Below are positions 34,074 through 43,463 of a stretch of DNA of 64,000 bases, one piece after another. The notes under the pieces are model-generated. The model was not told where the DNA came from, made no database searches, and saw only the letters and a program-made list of their open reading frames with translations. The DNA comes from CAVOGJ01 sp963695405 (GTDB lineage: Bacteria; Planctomycetota; Planctomycetia; Pirellulales; Pirellulaceae), in contig CAVOGJ010000002.1 of assembly GCA_963695405.1 (NCBI GenBank), positions 62,001 to 126,000 on the forward strand. The letters run 5' to 3'. The stretch's first letter is position 1, and the number at the start of each line of letters is the position of its first letter. Made by a program: the position numbers and the translations under genes.

Positions 34074-35375
34074 CTAAGTGTAGCGGATTCCTTGATACTC
34101 AGGGGCGAAAAAGGCGGGAAGGAGCCCGTCGACCTGCAACAGCCCTGAACGGTTGAGCCGAATTTCCTCCGGGGAAATTGCCAACAAACCGTCCCGCTCG
34201 TATTGCTGCCACACGTCGGACCAACGCTCGAGAATGTCGACGTCGAACTTGTCGCGGAAGTACCGGGTTGCCAACCAGCCCCGCTTCAACTGCAGGATCA
34301 TTTCTCGGGTCAGGAGGTCCGTGGACGAGGCGGCATAGGCCCGGGACAGGGGCAAACGGCCTTCTTCCAGCGCTCCCACATAGCCCGGCCAGTCGGGTTG
34401 ATTCTGGTAGTGGACCCCCGAAATGTGTCCGAAGCTGGCCACGCCGGTAGCGAGCAGGTCAGATCCATGCCAGAGATGGTCTCGATAGCTGAAATTCACC
34501 TTACCCGGATCACGGACCATCGTATACGCACTGGACACCACGTAACCGGCCTGCTCCAGCTTGTCGAAAGCGAATGCGACCCAATCCCGTTTGATCTCCC
34601 AGTCGGCGACCGGAATCTCGATTTGATTGCCCAGGATGTCCTTGGAATAGGTCGTATTGAAGGGTAATTCCATCTGGTAGATCGTTACGCTCTCGGGATT
34701 GAGGTCGATCGTCTTTTGAACACAGTCTCGCCAATTGCCCCAGGACTCTTTCACCATGCCGGCAATGAGATCAATGTTGACGTTCGGGAATTGAGCCGTC
34801 CGAATCCATTCCCAGCTCTTCATGATCTCTCCCGATAAATGGGCGCGACCATTCTCCTCTAACACCTCATCGCTAAAGTTCTCCACTCCGAGACTCAAAC
34901 GCGTCACGCCCAATTCGGCCAGCTTCATCACCTTGGGTTCCGAAAGCGTGCCCGGTTCGCACTCGAACGTGACCTCCTCCGCCTGATCCCAGCGGATATT
35001 CGCGCGTAGCCGTTCGACGAGGGATTCGAGTTGTCGCACGCTCAGGAACGAAGGCGTGCCCCCGCCAAAATATACGAAGCGAAAGGGCCGTTCGCCCATG
35101 CAAGGGAGCTGGCTGACCAGCTCGATCTCTCGCGCCAGGGCCGCCAGGTAGACCTCGATGTCCTCGGCCCGCTTGTCCGTATAAACGCGGAAATAGCAAA
35201 ACTTACACCGCTTGCGGCAAAACGGAATGTGTAAATAGAGCCCGAGGGGCACGTCGCCCGGAGGCGACTGCATTGCCGTCTCGAGTGCGGGTAGCTGTTC
35301 CGCGTCCCAAACCGAAAAGGGAGGGTAATTCGAGATAAAATAACTTCCGACATCGGTCTTTGTGCTATCCGCCAT
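34074..35375 (-). CDS. HemN-like radical SAM protein (coproporphyrinogen oxidase family)
   Basis: 433-residue radical SAM enzyme. The 4Fe-4S motif CRKRCKFC follows the family lead-in LGLYLHIPFC; GGGTPSFL and TRLSLGVENFSDEVLEENGR are SAM-binding and barrel motifs shared with HemN/HemW. A HemN_C-like C-terminal domain follows. It differs enough from true HemN that the substrate is uncertain (oxygen-independent heme synthesis, HutW-type or another radical reaction). The ATG at 35375 gives an 11-base overlap with the PQQ-propeller gene upstream; 35411 is possible. Confidence 0.85.
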   Translation of the reverse strand: MADSTKTDVGSYFISNYPPFSVWDAEQLPALETAMQSPPGDVPLGLYLHIPFCRKRCKFCYFRVYTDKRAEDIEVYLAALAREIELVSQLPCMGERPFRFVYFGGGTPSFLSVRQLESLVERLRANIRWDQAEEVTFECEPGTLSEPKVMKLAELGVTRLSLGVENFSDEVLEENGRAHLSGEIMKSWEWIRTAQFPNVNIDLIAGMVKESWGNWRDCVQKTIDLNPESVTIYQMELPFNTTYSKDILGNQIEIPVADWEIKRDWVAFAFDKLEQAGYVVSSAYTMVRDPGKVNFSYRDHLWHGSDLLATGVASFGHISGVHYQNQPDWPGYVGALEEGRLPLSRAYAASSTDLLTREMILQLKRGWLATRYFRDKFDVDILERWSDVWQQYERDGLLAISPEEIRLNRSGLLQVDGLLPAFFAPEYQGIRYT

Positions 35376-36561
35376 CGGTCTCCTGCTCTCCGCTGACTGG
35401 GGACTGACCAAAACAGAATACGACGCCCTCCTCGTTGGCGATCACCAAACGACCGTCGGCGATGGCGGGCGAAGCGGAAATCCGGCCTCCCGTTTCGTAT
35501 TCCCAACGTTTCTCGCCATTCTCCGCATTGAGGCAAAAAAGCCGTCCTTCATCCGAGCCAAAGAAGACCTGATTACCCGCACACACTGGTGAGGAGTCTA
35601 CCTCGCGTCGCGTGACAAATTCCCAGACGACCTCGCCGTTGGCGAGCGACAACGCCAAGACGCGTTTTCCCCGACCGCCGACAATGGCCAGGCGATCGTT
35701 GACCGCGGCCGAACTGCGATAGGAGGAAGATGTTTTCGTGTCCTTGCCGTTGATCCAGGACACTTCCTGCCGCTTCCAATCAATCGCGTAGAACGAACCA
35801 CTTTCGGTGCCAAAGTAGACTCGCTCACCCAATACGGCCGGTGTCACCCCGGTGGGTCCATCAATATCGACCGCGCCGACGGAGGTCCCACGCTGCAGAT
35901 CGATGATGTGCAGTTTGGCGTCGCAACCCGCCACGAACGCACGATCATCGACCACTGCTGGCGTGCAGCGGATCTGATCGTCAATCGCATGTTTCCACCG
36001 CAGGTCGCCCGTCGTCGCGTCAAGACAATAGATCGTCGCATCTTGAGATCCGAAGAGAACCGTATCTTGATAGAAATTCGCCGATGAATCGATCTCCGCC
36101 TCGGCCGTATATCGCCACAATTCCTGCCCGTTCGTGGCGTCCACGCAATAGAAAATGCCGTCCAGGTCTCCCAGATAAATCTTGCCTTGCCTCACGCTGG
36201 GTGACGCCGCAAAGCCGATCTCCGTCTTAAAACGCCACGCCTGTTTACCTGTCGCCGCGTCGAGAGCCAACAGGGCGCCATCCAGGTCTCCCACGTAGAC
36301 CTGACCAGCGACGATGGCGGCAGTGCCACTAAAGGCACCGTCAGGCACTGTGAATTTCCACAACAGCCCCAGCGGCAAGCGGAGTGATTCGTCCGCTCGC
36401 CCAGCGCACGCTGGGCCGCCGCGAAACATATTCCAATCGGCGGCGACCTTCGTGGTCGCAAGTGGGGACTTCGGCTGGACTGCAAGTGTCCCCTGTGCCT
36501 GGCTCGATGCGGCCGCGGCCAGAACCAGGAACCCACTCAAACCGACCCTGCCCCGCTTCAT
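35365..36561 (-). CDS. Secreted PQQ-like beta-propeller protein (BamB-like)
   Basis: 398 residues with a signal peptide (MKRGRVGLSGFLVLAAAASSQAQG); the ATG at 36561 has AGGAG 7 bases upstream. Six or more propeller repeats are visible (GQVYVGDLDGALLALDAATGKQAWRF, GKIYLGDLDGIFYCVDATNGQELWRY and later copies), the WD-like PQQ repeat pattern. It lacks the Asp/Glu catalytic features of quinoprotein dehydrogenases, so binding or scaffolding is more likely than catalysis. It lies between the dehydrogenase genes and the radical SAM gene and may share a transcript. Confidence 0.85.
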   Translation of the reverse strand: MKRGRVGLSGFLVLAAAASSQAQGTLAVQPKSPLATTKVAADWNMFRGGPACAGRADESLRLPLGLLWKFTVPDGAFSGTAAIVAGQVYVGDLDGALLALDAATGKQAWRFKTEIGFAASPSVRQGKIYLGDLDGIFYCVDATNGQELWRYTAEAEIDSSANFYQDTVLFGSQDATIYCLDATTGDLRWKHAIDDQIRCTPAVVDDRAFVAGCDAKLHIIDLQRGTSVGAVDIDGPTGVTPAVLGERVYFGTESGSFYAIDWKRQEVSWINGKDTKTSSSYRSSAAVNDRLAIVGGRGKRVLALSLANGEVVWEFVTRREVDSSPVCAGNQVFFGSDEGRLFCLNAENGEKRWEYETGGRISASPAIADGRLVIANEEGVVFCFGQSPVSGEQETDGG

Positions 36562-36619
36562 GTTATGGCTCCTGTGTCGACGGTGGTCCGAACCCTGCAC
36601 CTAAATCAAGTAGACGGCT

Positions 36620-37790
36620 TTAGTAAGCGGCTTCGTAAAGTCGCCTCAAGCTGGCTGAATCGACGGGCCTCGGATTGAACGTGCCGGTCCATTGTCGCGC
36701 CGCATCCTCGGCCAGGTCGGGCAATTGCCCCGGATTGACACGCAACTGCCGCAAGTGAGTCGCTCAGCCCTGCCTGGACCACCAACTCGGCCAGGTAATC
36801 GGCCAACCCTTCTGCAGTGCATGGTAACCGATCGTGTTTCATCTCCAACGGCAGAGAGGTCTCGTTCTGCAGAATTTGCATCAATTCGGCATAGTCATCG
36901 CCAACGGCGGCCGCATTGAACCGCACGACGTGGGGCAACATCGCGCTCACCGCTTGTCCATGCACAATGTCTAGGGCAGCGGTCAACGGATTGGCCAAGG
37001 CGTGGGCGGCACCCAGCATGGAATTCTCGATGGCCAAACCGGCAAAACAGGCCCCCAGCTGCATCGAGGCGCGAGCTTCCAGGTTTGACGGATCGGAAAT
37101 GACACGAGGAAAATTATGGCCAAGCAGTCGCCAGGCCTCACGCGACAACGAACGAGAAATCGTATTACGCCGCGTCGTCACATAGGTCTCGACCGCGTGG
37201 GAAATCGCATCCAACCCCGAAAGAGACGTCACTCGAGGCGGTTGGGTGAGCGTCAATTTCGGATCGAGCACCGCCACACGAAAGGCCGCCTTCTTATCTC
37301 CGCAAGCCATTTTGACGTGCGTTTCGGCATCGGAGATCAACGCAAATGACTGAGCCTCACTGCCGGTCCCCGCGGTGGTCGGGACGGCGATCATCGGCAG
37401 CATGGGCTGCGAAGCCTTGTCGACACCCCAGTAATCCTGCATCCGCCCGCCATTCGTATAAAGAAAGTTGATCCCCTTAGCGCAATCCATCGAACTGCCA
37501 CCTCCCAGTCCGATCAGCAGGTCAGGACGAACCGATGCGACGAATTCTCGACCACGCTCCACGTCATCGGTGGTAGGATTTTCGTGGACGCCTTCAAACA
37601 CCGTGACGTCGATCCCCGCTTTCCGCAAGGCGGCCACACCACGGTCCGTGTGACCGGCCTCGATGATGCCGCGATCGCATACGAGGACAGCGCGGCGGCC
37701 GCCGATCTGTACCGCGAGGTCGCCCAACCGATCGACCTGGTCTACGCCAAACACGATCCGCGTGCGGGGTTGAAAATCAAAGGCATCCAT
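36620..37790 (-). CDS. Iron-containing alcohol dehydrogenase, apparent +1 frameshift near the 3' end
   Basis: Group III NAD(P)-dependent alcohol dehydrogenase of about 389 residues. The start is the ATG at 37790 (MDAFDFQPRTRIVFG). Motifs: GLGGGSSMDCAKGINFL (nucleotide binding), VPTTAGTGSEAQSFA, and metal ligands in SGLDAISHAVETYV, AAHALANPL and VHGQAVSAMLPHV. Frame 0 ends in an unlikely tail to 36606. Skipping one base near 36755 gives LRQLRVNPGQLPDLAEDAAR, then QWTGTFNPRPVDSASLRRLY and EAAY with a stop at 36620, the normal family ending. A sequence error or recent indel is likely. Confidence 0.85.
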
Positions 37791-37896
37791 GGCGGTCCGT
37801 TGAGAGGTGGGTGGGCGAGCGGAGAGACGATAAAGGGGTGGCGAGCTGGGCGGATCGTCTACTTTCAGCATCCGCTCGCAAACGTTTGAAGGCAGG

Positions 37897-39330
37897 TCAG
37901 CCAACCAAGACCGGTTCGGTGCGTTGGTAGGCGCGGGAGCGAAACAGGAAATCGATGATGTTTCCCTCGTGAGGTTGTAACCAGTTCAGCCGATTGGTCG
38001 GAATGGGGCCCACGTTCAAGCGGTCGATATGCACGCAATCAGTCAACTGATCGATCCAATCCCCGTCTTGCGTGATTGCCGTCGCCACCAAAGTCGGCCC
38101 GATCTGTTTTAGCATTTGTGCCTGCGGGCATTGCACCACCGATGCGAACGGAAACATGTACTCTTTCGCCGCGACTTCACGCTCCGGCGAGTCGCAATGG
38201 ACGATCATCGGCCGCAGATAAGCACATCGCTCCTGCTCAATCAGTCGCTCACCAAATCCGGCCGTACAGTCGGTGACGCCCGGCTGCTCGAGGTCCCGCT
38301 GGATCATCTGCCAGACTCCCGTCGCCATTGCCGGATTCGTGAACGCCGCCAGTCCAGCCTGCGGGTCGTCCGGCGGCAGTGCTGCGACCGGACCCAATTT
38401 GGCGGCCATGGCGTCGGCGATCTCGCGGGTGTGCCGAGACGCCCAGATACCCGAGCAATTGATGCAGCTACGTCCCCCATTGCTGTAGACGCTCTCCAGC
38501 AGCACATCCAAGTAGGATGCCCAGTCGTCGACCACATCATCGCCGATCAGTATCTTTGAAAAGCCAGGCCCGTGTGCCTGGACCTTTGGATTCCCGTGGT
38601 ATTGCTCTACCGTTTGTTGGCTGCCAAAGATCATGCTCCGCGGGCAGGAGGCCAGCAGTGCCGGGCCCGCGTCGTGTCCACCCGGGTAGAGTCCAAAGGC
38701 TTGCGGCGGTACACCCGCTTGAATAAACGCCGAAACGATCCGATACGGAGTCCACGGCTCGGAGGAGCCCGGCTTGAGCGCCAAACCCATTTGCAGAGGG
38801 ATGGCTGGCAGCCACAGTGTGTGTACCCCTGGCGAGTTCGACGGGAGCACGGCACCCAATACGGGAGTCTGTGCCTGATAGCTCACGATGACGCCGCGAG
38901 ATTCCACGCCAAATCCCTTGGTGAGAATGTCCAGATTGAGGCCACGCGTCAGCGCGTCTAGGATCTCGGACATGTTTCTCAGCACGAAGGCGTTTTTCTG
39001 CATGTTGCCGCGGCACATGTGTTCCGGCAGGCCAGTACTGGCCGATTGCGCATGAACGAAGGCTGCGGGCGATTGTGTGCCGTCGCCCATCGGCAACGTC
39101 GCCGATTCGAACAAATCGGCCGCTTTACGACACATATCGATCAAATCATCACAGGAGAATTCGCGCAGCGTCCGCCGGGCCTCCGCGGCTTTACGCATGT
39201 CTCTTTGAATCATTCCTCCGTTGGCTTGACTGACTTTCGCGATCGGCTCGCCAGAATGAAAATGGATGACTTCGGCAATCTCGAGTGATTCGTAGGGCTG
39301 TCCCCAACGTAGAACGGGTAATTGCAGCAC
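37897..39330 (-). CDS. Aldehyde dehydrogenase family protein
   Basis: 477 residues from a GTG at 39330, which has AGGAG 9 bases upstream; the ATG at 39411 would add 27 unlikely residues. The NAD-binding region shows AVLPSNSPGVHTLWLPAIPL and LALKPGSSEPWTP, and the catalytic Cys is in SNGGRSCINCSGIW. The general-base Glu of classical members is not obvious to me, so acylating (CoA-dependent) activity is possible. Neighbours are an Fe-alcohol dehydrogenase and a PLP enzyme, which suggests an alcohol-aldehyde-acid sequence on an unknown substrate. Confidence 0.87.
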   Translation of the reverse strand: MLQLPVLRWGQPYESLEIAEVIHFHSGEPIAKVSQANGGMIQRDMRKAAEARRTLREFSCDDLIDMCRKAADLFESATLPMGDGTQSPAAFVHAQSASTGLPEHMCRGNMQKNAFVLRNMSEILDALTRGLNLDILTKGFGVESRGVIVSYQAQTPVLGAVLPSNSPGVHTLWLPAIPLQMGLALKPGSSEPWTPYRIVSAFIQAGVPPQAFGLYPGGHDAGPALLASCPRSMIFGSQQTVEQYHGNPKVQAHGPGFSKILIGDDVVDDWASYLDVLLESVYSNGGRSCINCSGIWASRHTREIADAMAAKLGPVAALPPDDPQAGLAAFTNPAMATGVWQMIQRDLEQPGVTDCTAGFGERLIEQERCAYLRPMIVHCDSPEREVAAKEYMFPFASVVQCPQAQMLKQIGPTLVATAITQDGDWIDQLTDCVHIDRLNVGPIPTNRLNWLQPHEGNIIDFLFRSRAYQRTEPVLVG

Positions 39331-39571
39331 GACGGATGGCTCCTGAATGAACAATGGGCGTTGACGGAAGTGGCAGGTGCGGGTGCGCCAGTCGTTTTCT
39401 CGAGAGGCCACCGGACGACTGCGGAGCGTTAGGGCGGGAAAAGGTTAGATTTACCTTATTTTATCCACAGCCCCGATTACGCCCAGTCGCAGCCGTTATT
39501 CCGAAGGCAACTCTGCCGCGCTGCGGAAAGACCCGCAGCGAGTCACAGTGATTCACGGCGAGATCATTTTG

Positions 39572-41351
39572 TCAGGATTTCAGCGTTGCGAGTCGTTCTT
39601 CGATATAGTCACGATGGGTCGTCACGTAGCAGTCGCGCACCAGTTGCTTTACAGCTTGCCCGGTAGGAAATCCCTGGGTGAAGCCAGGGATGTCGCGGTC
39701 GATCGTCGCTCGGGCGCTCTGCACGAGGTGGTGCACCAGATCGAGCGGATCCTCATCGCCGACAGCGATCCGAATGGTTGTTGGTGCCAGTCCTGACGCC
39801 CGCAGCGCCTCGGCGTCCAATTCGGAATGAGTCGTCAAGGATGGGCAACTGATAATCGTGTTGCACTGCCCGAGGCTGATCATGTGTCCGAACATGGGGG
39901 ATAGCATGTCGAAGAATCGCTGAAAAACCGGTCGCGGGAGGTCCCCCATTTCCATCGTGAAAAGGGGCGCCGGCAAGCCGAGAAAATTCAGTCGTTTCCT
40001 GAGTTCCGCGTTCGGGTGCGCATCGAGGGCGTTGCTGTGAACGGTGATCCGTGGGTGGGCGGCTAGAAAGCGGGCCAGGATGAGCGTGTTAATGCACTTT
40101 TTTGTCATCCGCACATCGAGGGTATGAATGCCTTGCAACACCTCAAAGGCTGCGTCGGCGTTGAGAAAGGCGCCCTTCACGTAGTAGACGTTCCAAAACA
40201 TGGTCTGGTCCCAGGAATGGTCGCCAATCGTCTGACCCTTGGGAATGAACATGTCTTCGTTGCGGCCAATGACACAACCGGCGATGACGCTGCCTGTTCC
40301 TGACATGTCTTTGGTATAGCTGTGGATCAGGAAATCAGGTCTTTCGGTGACATCCGCCCGCTGGAGTGGATTGCTGAGGAACGGGGTGGCGACCGTCGCA
40401 TCGAGCAGCACCTTCATCCCCAGTTCGTGCGCCCTCCGGCAGATGGCTGGAACATCGAGCACGTGTCCATGCGGGTTGCTGGGTGATTCGAGATGCACGT
40501 AGATGTTCCTGCCATCGGCCAGCCGATCCGCATACTTTTCTCGCACCCGGTCCTGCGCAAGTCGCGAAGTCCAACTCACCAAATCCGTCAAATGTCTCGA
40601 CGGCGATCGCCAGATTCCCCGGTTTGGCGTACCAATCATGGATTAGCTGATAGGCGCCACCGTAGATGTTGCGGCTGGTAATCAAGATGTCGTCGCGACC
40701 CAGCAGATGGGCCAGAGTGGCATCAATGGCGGCCATGCCGCTGTTGAAATTCCAGGCGAGGTAGTCGCTGGCATACGGACCTGCTTCCAGGTCCACGACG
40801 TGATTTGCCAACGTGATGCTGGTAGGATTGAGCAGCCGCGAGTAAATCTCGAGCATGAAATCCTTGCCCGCGAAGGCGTCCTCAATCCATTCGGCACAGG
40901 CATAAACATAAGTCGCCGTTCGAGTGATGACCGGCGTCGCAGAGAAAATGGCCGTAATGTTGTCGAAGATCGGGTACGGGCCCTTGGCCATCTGCGTCGC
41001 ACCCGTCATTTCCAGCGATTGGTAGCTTTTGCGAAATGATTGCTGGAAATTGTCGAGCAGTTTCGCAAGTTGGAACGAAACGAACTTCTTGGCATTGAAC
41101 CGTGCGATGCGATCGGCTGCATCCAAATCCTGTAAGCCGCCGAGGGTCGTCTTCCACAACTGGTCAATATCGTACTGGGCCGCGTACATACGAGCGACCA
41201 GTCGAGCCAGTGACTGGCCAAATGGTGTCTGGGCGTCGATCGAAAAATGGGCAAGCTGTTCAGCGACCAATCCGTCAATGTCATGGGCCGTCGTGGTATT
41301 CCGTCGAGGCGAGAGGGAACGACAGGCTTCGAACGAATTAGGCGCATCCAT
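39572..41351 (-). pseudogene. Cys/Met metabolism-type PLP enzyme, frameshifted
   Basis: The two halves lie in different frames: 41351 to about 40565 (MDAPNSFEACRSLSPRRN ... YGGAYQLIHDWYAKPGNLAIAVETFDGF) and about 40565 to 39572 (LAQDRVREKYADRL ... HLESPSNPHGHVLDV ... THRDYIEERLATL). Together they give about 590 residues. The PLP lysine is in LIHSYTKDMSGTGSVIAG, and the ESPSNP stretch is typical of the cystathionine gamma-synthase family. The N-terminal 150 residues before the PLP fold are extra. One surplus base near 40565 restores the frame. GGAG precedes the start. The reaction is unknown. Confidence 0.8.
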
Positions 41352-41488
41352 GATGGGCTCCGCTGGTTGCAAATGTGACTTCGGCGTCCCTGTCATCTTA
41401 GCAGTCTTCTGCCGACAGCATTAGTCGAATTCATGGACGGCGTGCCGCCGGCGTTGTGAGCCTTGGGACTCGCTGATAAGCTGCTCGC

Positions 41489-42997
41489 ATGAGCCCCCAC
41501 GAACCTCGAATTGACGAATTTGCCCGGCTAGCGCAGGGACATACGATGGTGCCGGTGTACCGACGTTTGTCCAGCGACTTGCTGACCCCGGTGTCGGCGT
41601 TTCACAAGATCGACGATCTGTCGGGCGCCTGTCTGTTTGAGAGTGTGATCGGCGGCGAGAAGGTTGGTCGCTACAGTTTTCTGGCGGCTCGGCCCTACAT
41701 GACGGTCTCGGCGCGAGCCAACGAGGTGACTGTCCATCGCCTGGGCGAGCCGCCTCGTCAGTACCGATCCGAGAATCCACTCGCCGACTTGCGCGACTTG
41801 CTGGCCACGGAACGCGTCGCTGAGGTGGATGGGCTGCCACCGTTTGTGAGTGGCGCCGTCGGCTACGCCGGCTATGACGTTGTCCGTTATTGCGAACACT
41901 TACCGCATCCCCCGCCCGACGACCGGCAGTTGCCCGATTTATCGTTCGGCTTCTATGACCAGATGGTGATTTTCGATCATGTCACCAAAACGATCGTGGT
42001 GGTTGCCATGGCGCGATGTGCGTCTGGCGATCAGGTCGCGGCGCGTGCCACGGCCTGCCAGGCGGTCGATGAGTTGGTGGGGCGTCTGCTATCTGTCGAC
42101 TCCACGCTGGAACCCGCCGAGATCAACTTGACCGATCGCCGCGACGCGCAGTTGCGCGTCTTGTCGAATTTCTCGCAAGTCGAATTCGAACAGGCGGTGC
42201 GTCAATGTGTCGAGTATATCCGCTCGGGTGACATTTTTCAGGTAGTCATCAGTCAGCGGCTGCAGGTGGATTTGACAGCGCCGCCATTCGAAGTCTATCG
42301 CACGCTGCGTATGGTCAACCCCAGCCCATTCATGTTTTTTCTTCGCACTGGCGACGTGACGCTCGTGGGAAGTTCTCCGGAAATTCTCTGCCGAGTCGTA
42401 GGCGACGAAGTGACGGTTCGTCCTTTGGCGGGCACGCGACCACGAGGCTTGACAGTTGAGGAGGATCAGCAATTGGCAGAGCAACTGCTGGCAGATCCGA
42501 AGGAGCGCGCCGAACACGTCATGCTTGTCGACCTCGGTCGCAATGATGTCGGACGGGTTGCCCGCTTTGGATCGGTCGTTCTGACCGACGTGATGACGAT
42601 CGAGCGTTACAGTCATGTCATGCACATCACGTCGAATGTGACCGGGCAGCTGCGGGAAAACGCCGACGCCTTCGATGCTTTGCAAGCTTGCCTGCCGGCG
42701 GGCACCGTCTCGGGGGCGCCGAAAGTACGCGCCATGGAAATCATTGATGAAATTGAACCCCACCGTCGCGGACCGTACGCGGGTGCCGTGGGGTATTTTG
42801 ACTTTTCAGGAAATATGGATACTTGTATCGCCTTGCGCACGATCGTGATTCACCACGGTCAGGCCTATGTGCAGGCCGGCGCGGGTGTTGTCGCGGACAG
42901 TCACCCGGACGCCGAATATCGTGAAACGCTTAACAAGGCGCGCGGCCTGCTCAAGGCGATCGAGCTGACCGAACGACGCTGTGGGAAACAACAATGA
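41489..42997 (+). CDS. trpE: Anthranilate synthase component I
   Basis: 502-residue chorismate-utilising enzyme, the first step of tryptophan synthesis. The N-terminal domain (residues 1-190) contains LFESVIGGEKVGRYSFL; the catalytic domain has DIFQVVISQRL, RPLAGTRPRGLT, DLGRNDVGRVARFGSV, SGAPKVRAMEIIDEIEP and GAVGYFDFSGNMDTCIALRT. No trpG follows. The next gene overlaps by ATGA. Divergent from the PLP enzyme gene, with only about 140 bases between. Confidence 0.94.
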   Translation: MSPHEPRIDEFARLAQGHTMVPVYRRLSSDLLTPVSAFHKIDDLSGACLFESVIGGEKVGRYSFLAARPYMTVSARANEVTVHRLGEPPRQYRSENPLADLRDLLATERVAEVDGLPPFVSGAVGYAGYDVVRYCEHLPHPPPDDRQLPDLSFGFYDQMVIFDHVTKTIVVVAMARCASGDQVAARATACQAVDELVGRLLSVDSTLEPAEINLTDRRDAQLRVLSNFSQVEFEQAVRQCVEYIRSGDIFQVVISQRLQVDLTAPPFEVYRTLRMVNPSPFMFFLRTGDVTLVGSSPEILCRVVGDEVTVRPLAGTRPRGLTVEEDQQLAEQLLADPKERAEHVMLVDLGRNDVGRVARFGSVVLTDVMTIERYSHVMHITSNVTGQLRENADAFDALQACLPAGTVSGAPKVRAMEIIDEIEPHRRGPYAGAVGYFDFSGNMDTCIALRTIVIHHGQAYVQAGAGVVADSHPDAEYRETLNKARGLLKAIELTERRCGKQQ

Positions 42998-43302
42998 TTC
43001 ATGTGATTGCGGAAATTCAGGTAGTCTCCGGCAAACGCGAGGAGTTCTTAAAGATCTTCCACGAGTTGGTTCCCCAGGTGCGGGCCGAGGCGGGCTGCCT
43101 CGAGTATGGTCCGGCCGTTGACATGGCAAACGCCGTCGAGGGACAGGTAGCCGCACGAACCGACCTGGTGACCGTGCTGGAAAAATGGCAGGACCTGCCG
43201 GCGCTCGAGATCCATTTGATGGCGCCGCACATGCACACCTTTCGGGCGGCGGTCCGAGAACTGGTGTCATCCGTCGAACTACGGGTCCTGCAACCCGCCT
43301 GA
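42994..43302 (+). CDS. Antibiotic biosynthesis monooxygenase (ABM) fold protein
   Basis: 102-residue dimeric ferredoxin-fold protein: MIHVIAEIQVVSGKREEFLKIF, EAGCLEYGPAVD, TVLEKWQDLPALEIHLMAPHMHTF. These are the usual strands and helix of ABM/YgiN-like proteins, which include quinone monooxygenases. It overlaps the trpE stop by ATGA, so it is translated with trpE, though a role in tryptophan synthesis is not known to me. Confidence 0.85.
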   Translation: MIHVIAEIQVVSGKREEFLKIFHELVPQVRAEAGCLEYGPAVDMANAVEGQVAARTDLVTVLEKWQDLPALEIHLMAPHMHTFRAAVRELVSSVELRVLQPA

Positions 43303-43463
43303 TTGTGACGCGCCCGTCGCTGGCGCGACGTCGTCGATTCTGCGGTATTTTCGCGGCTGCTGTCAGGGAAGTCTCGCGGATCGTACAATGAGCTGCAGTT
43401 GCCAGCCGGACGTTGGTCAGGGCTTGTCGACCGACAACCTGCGACGCTTCAAATGATTTGCCG

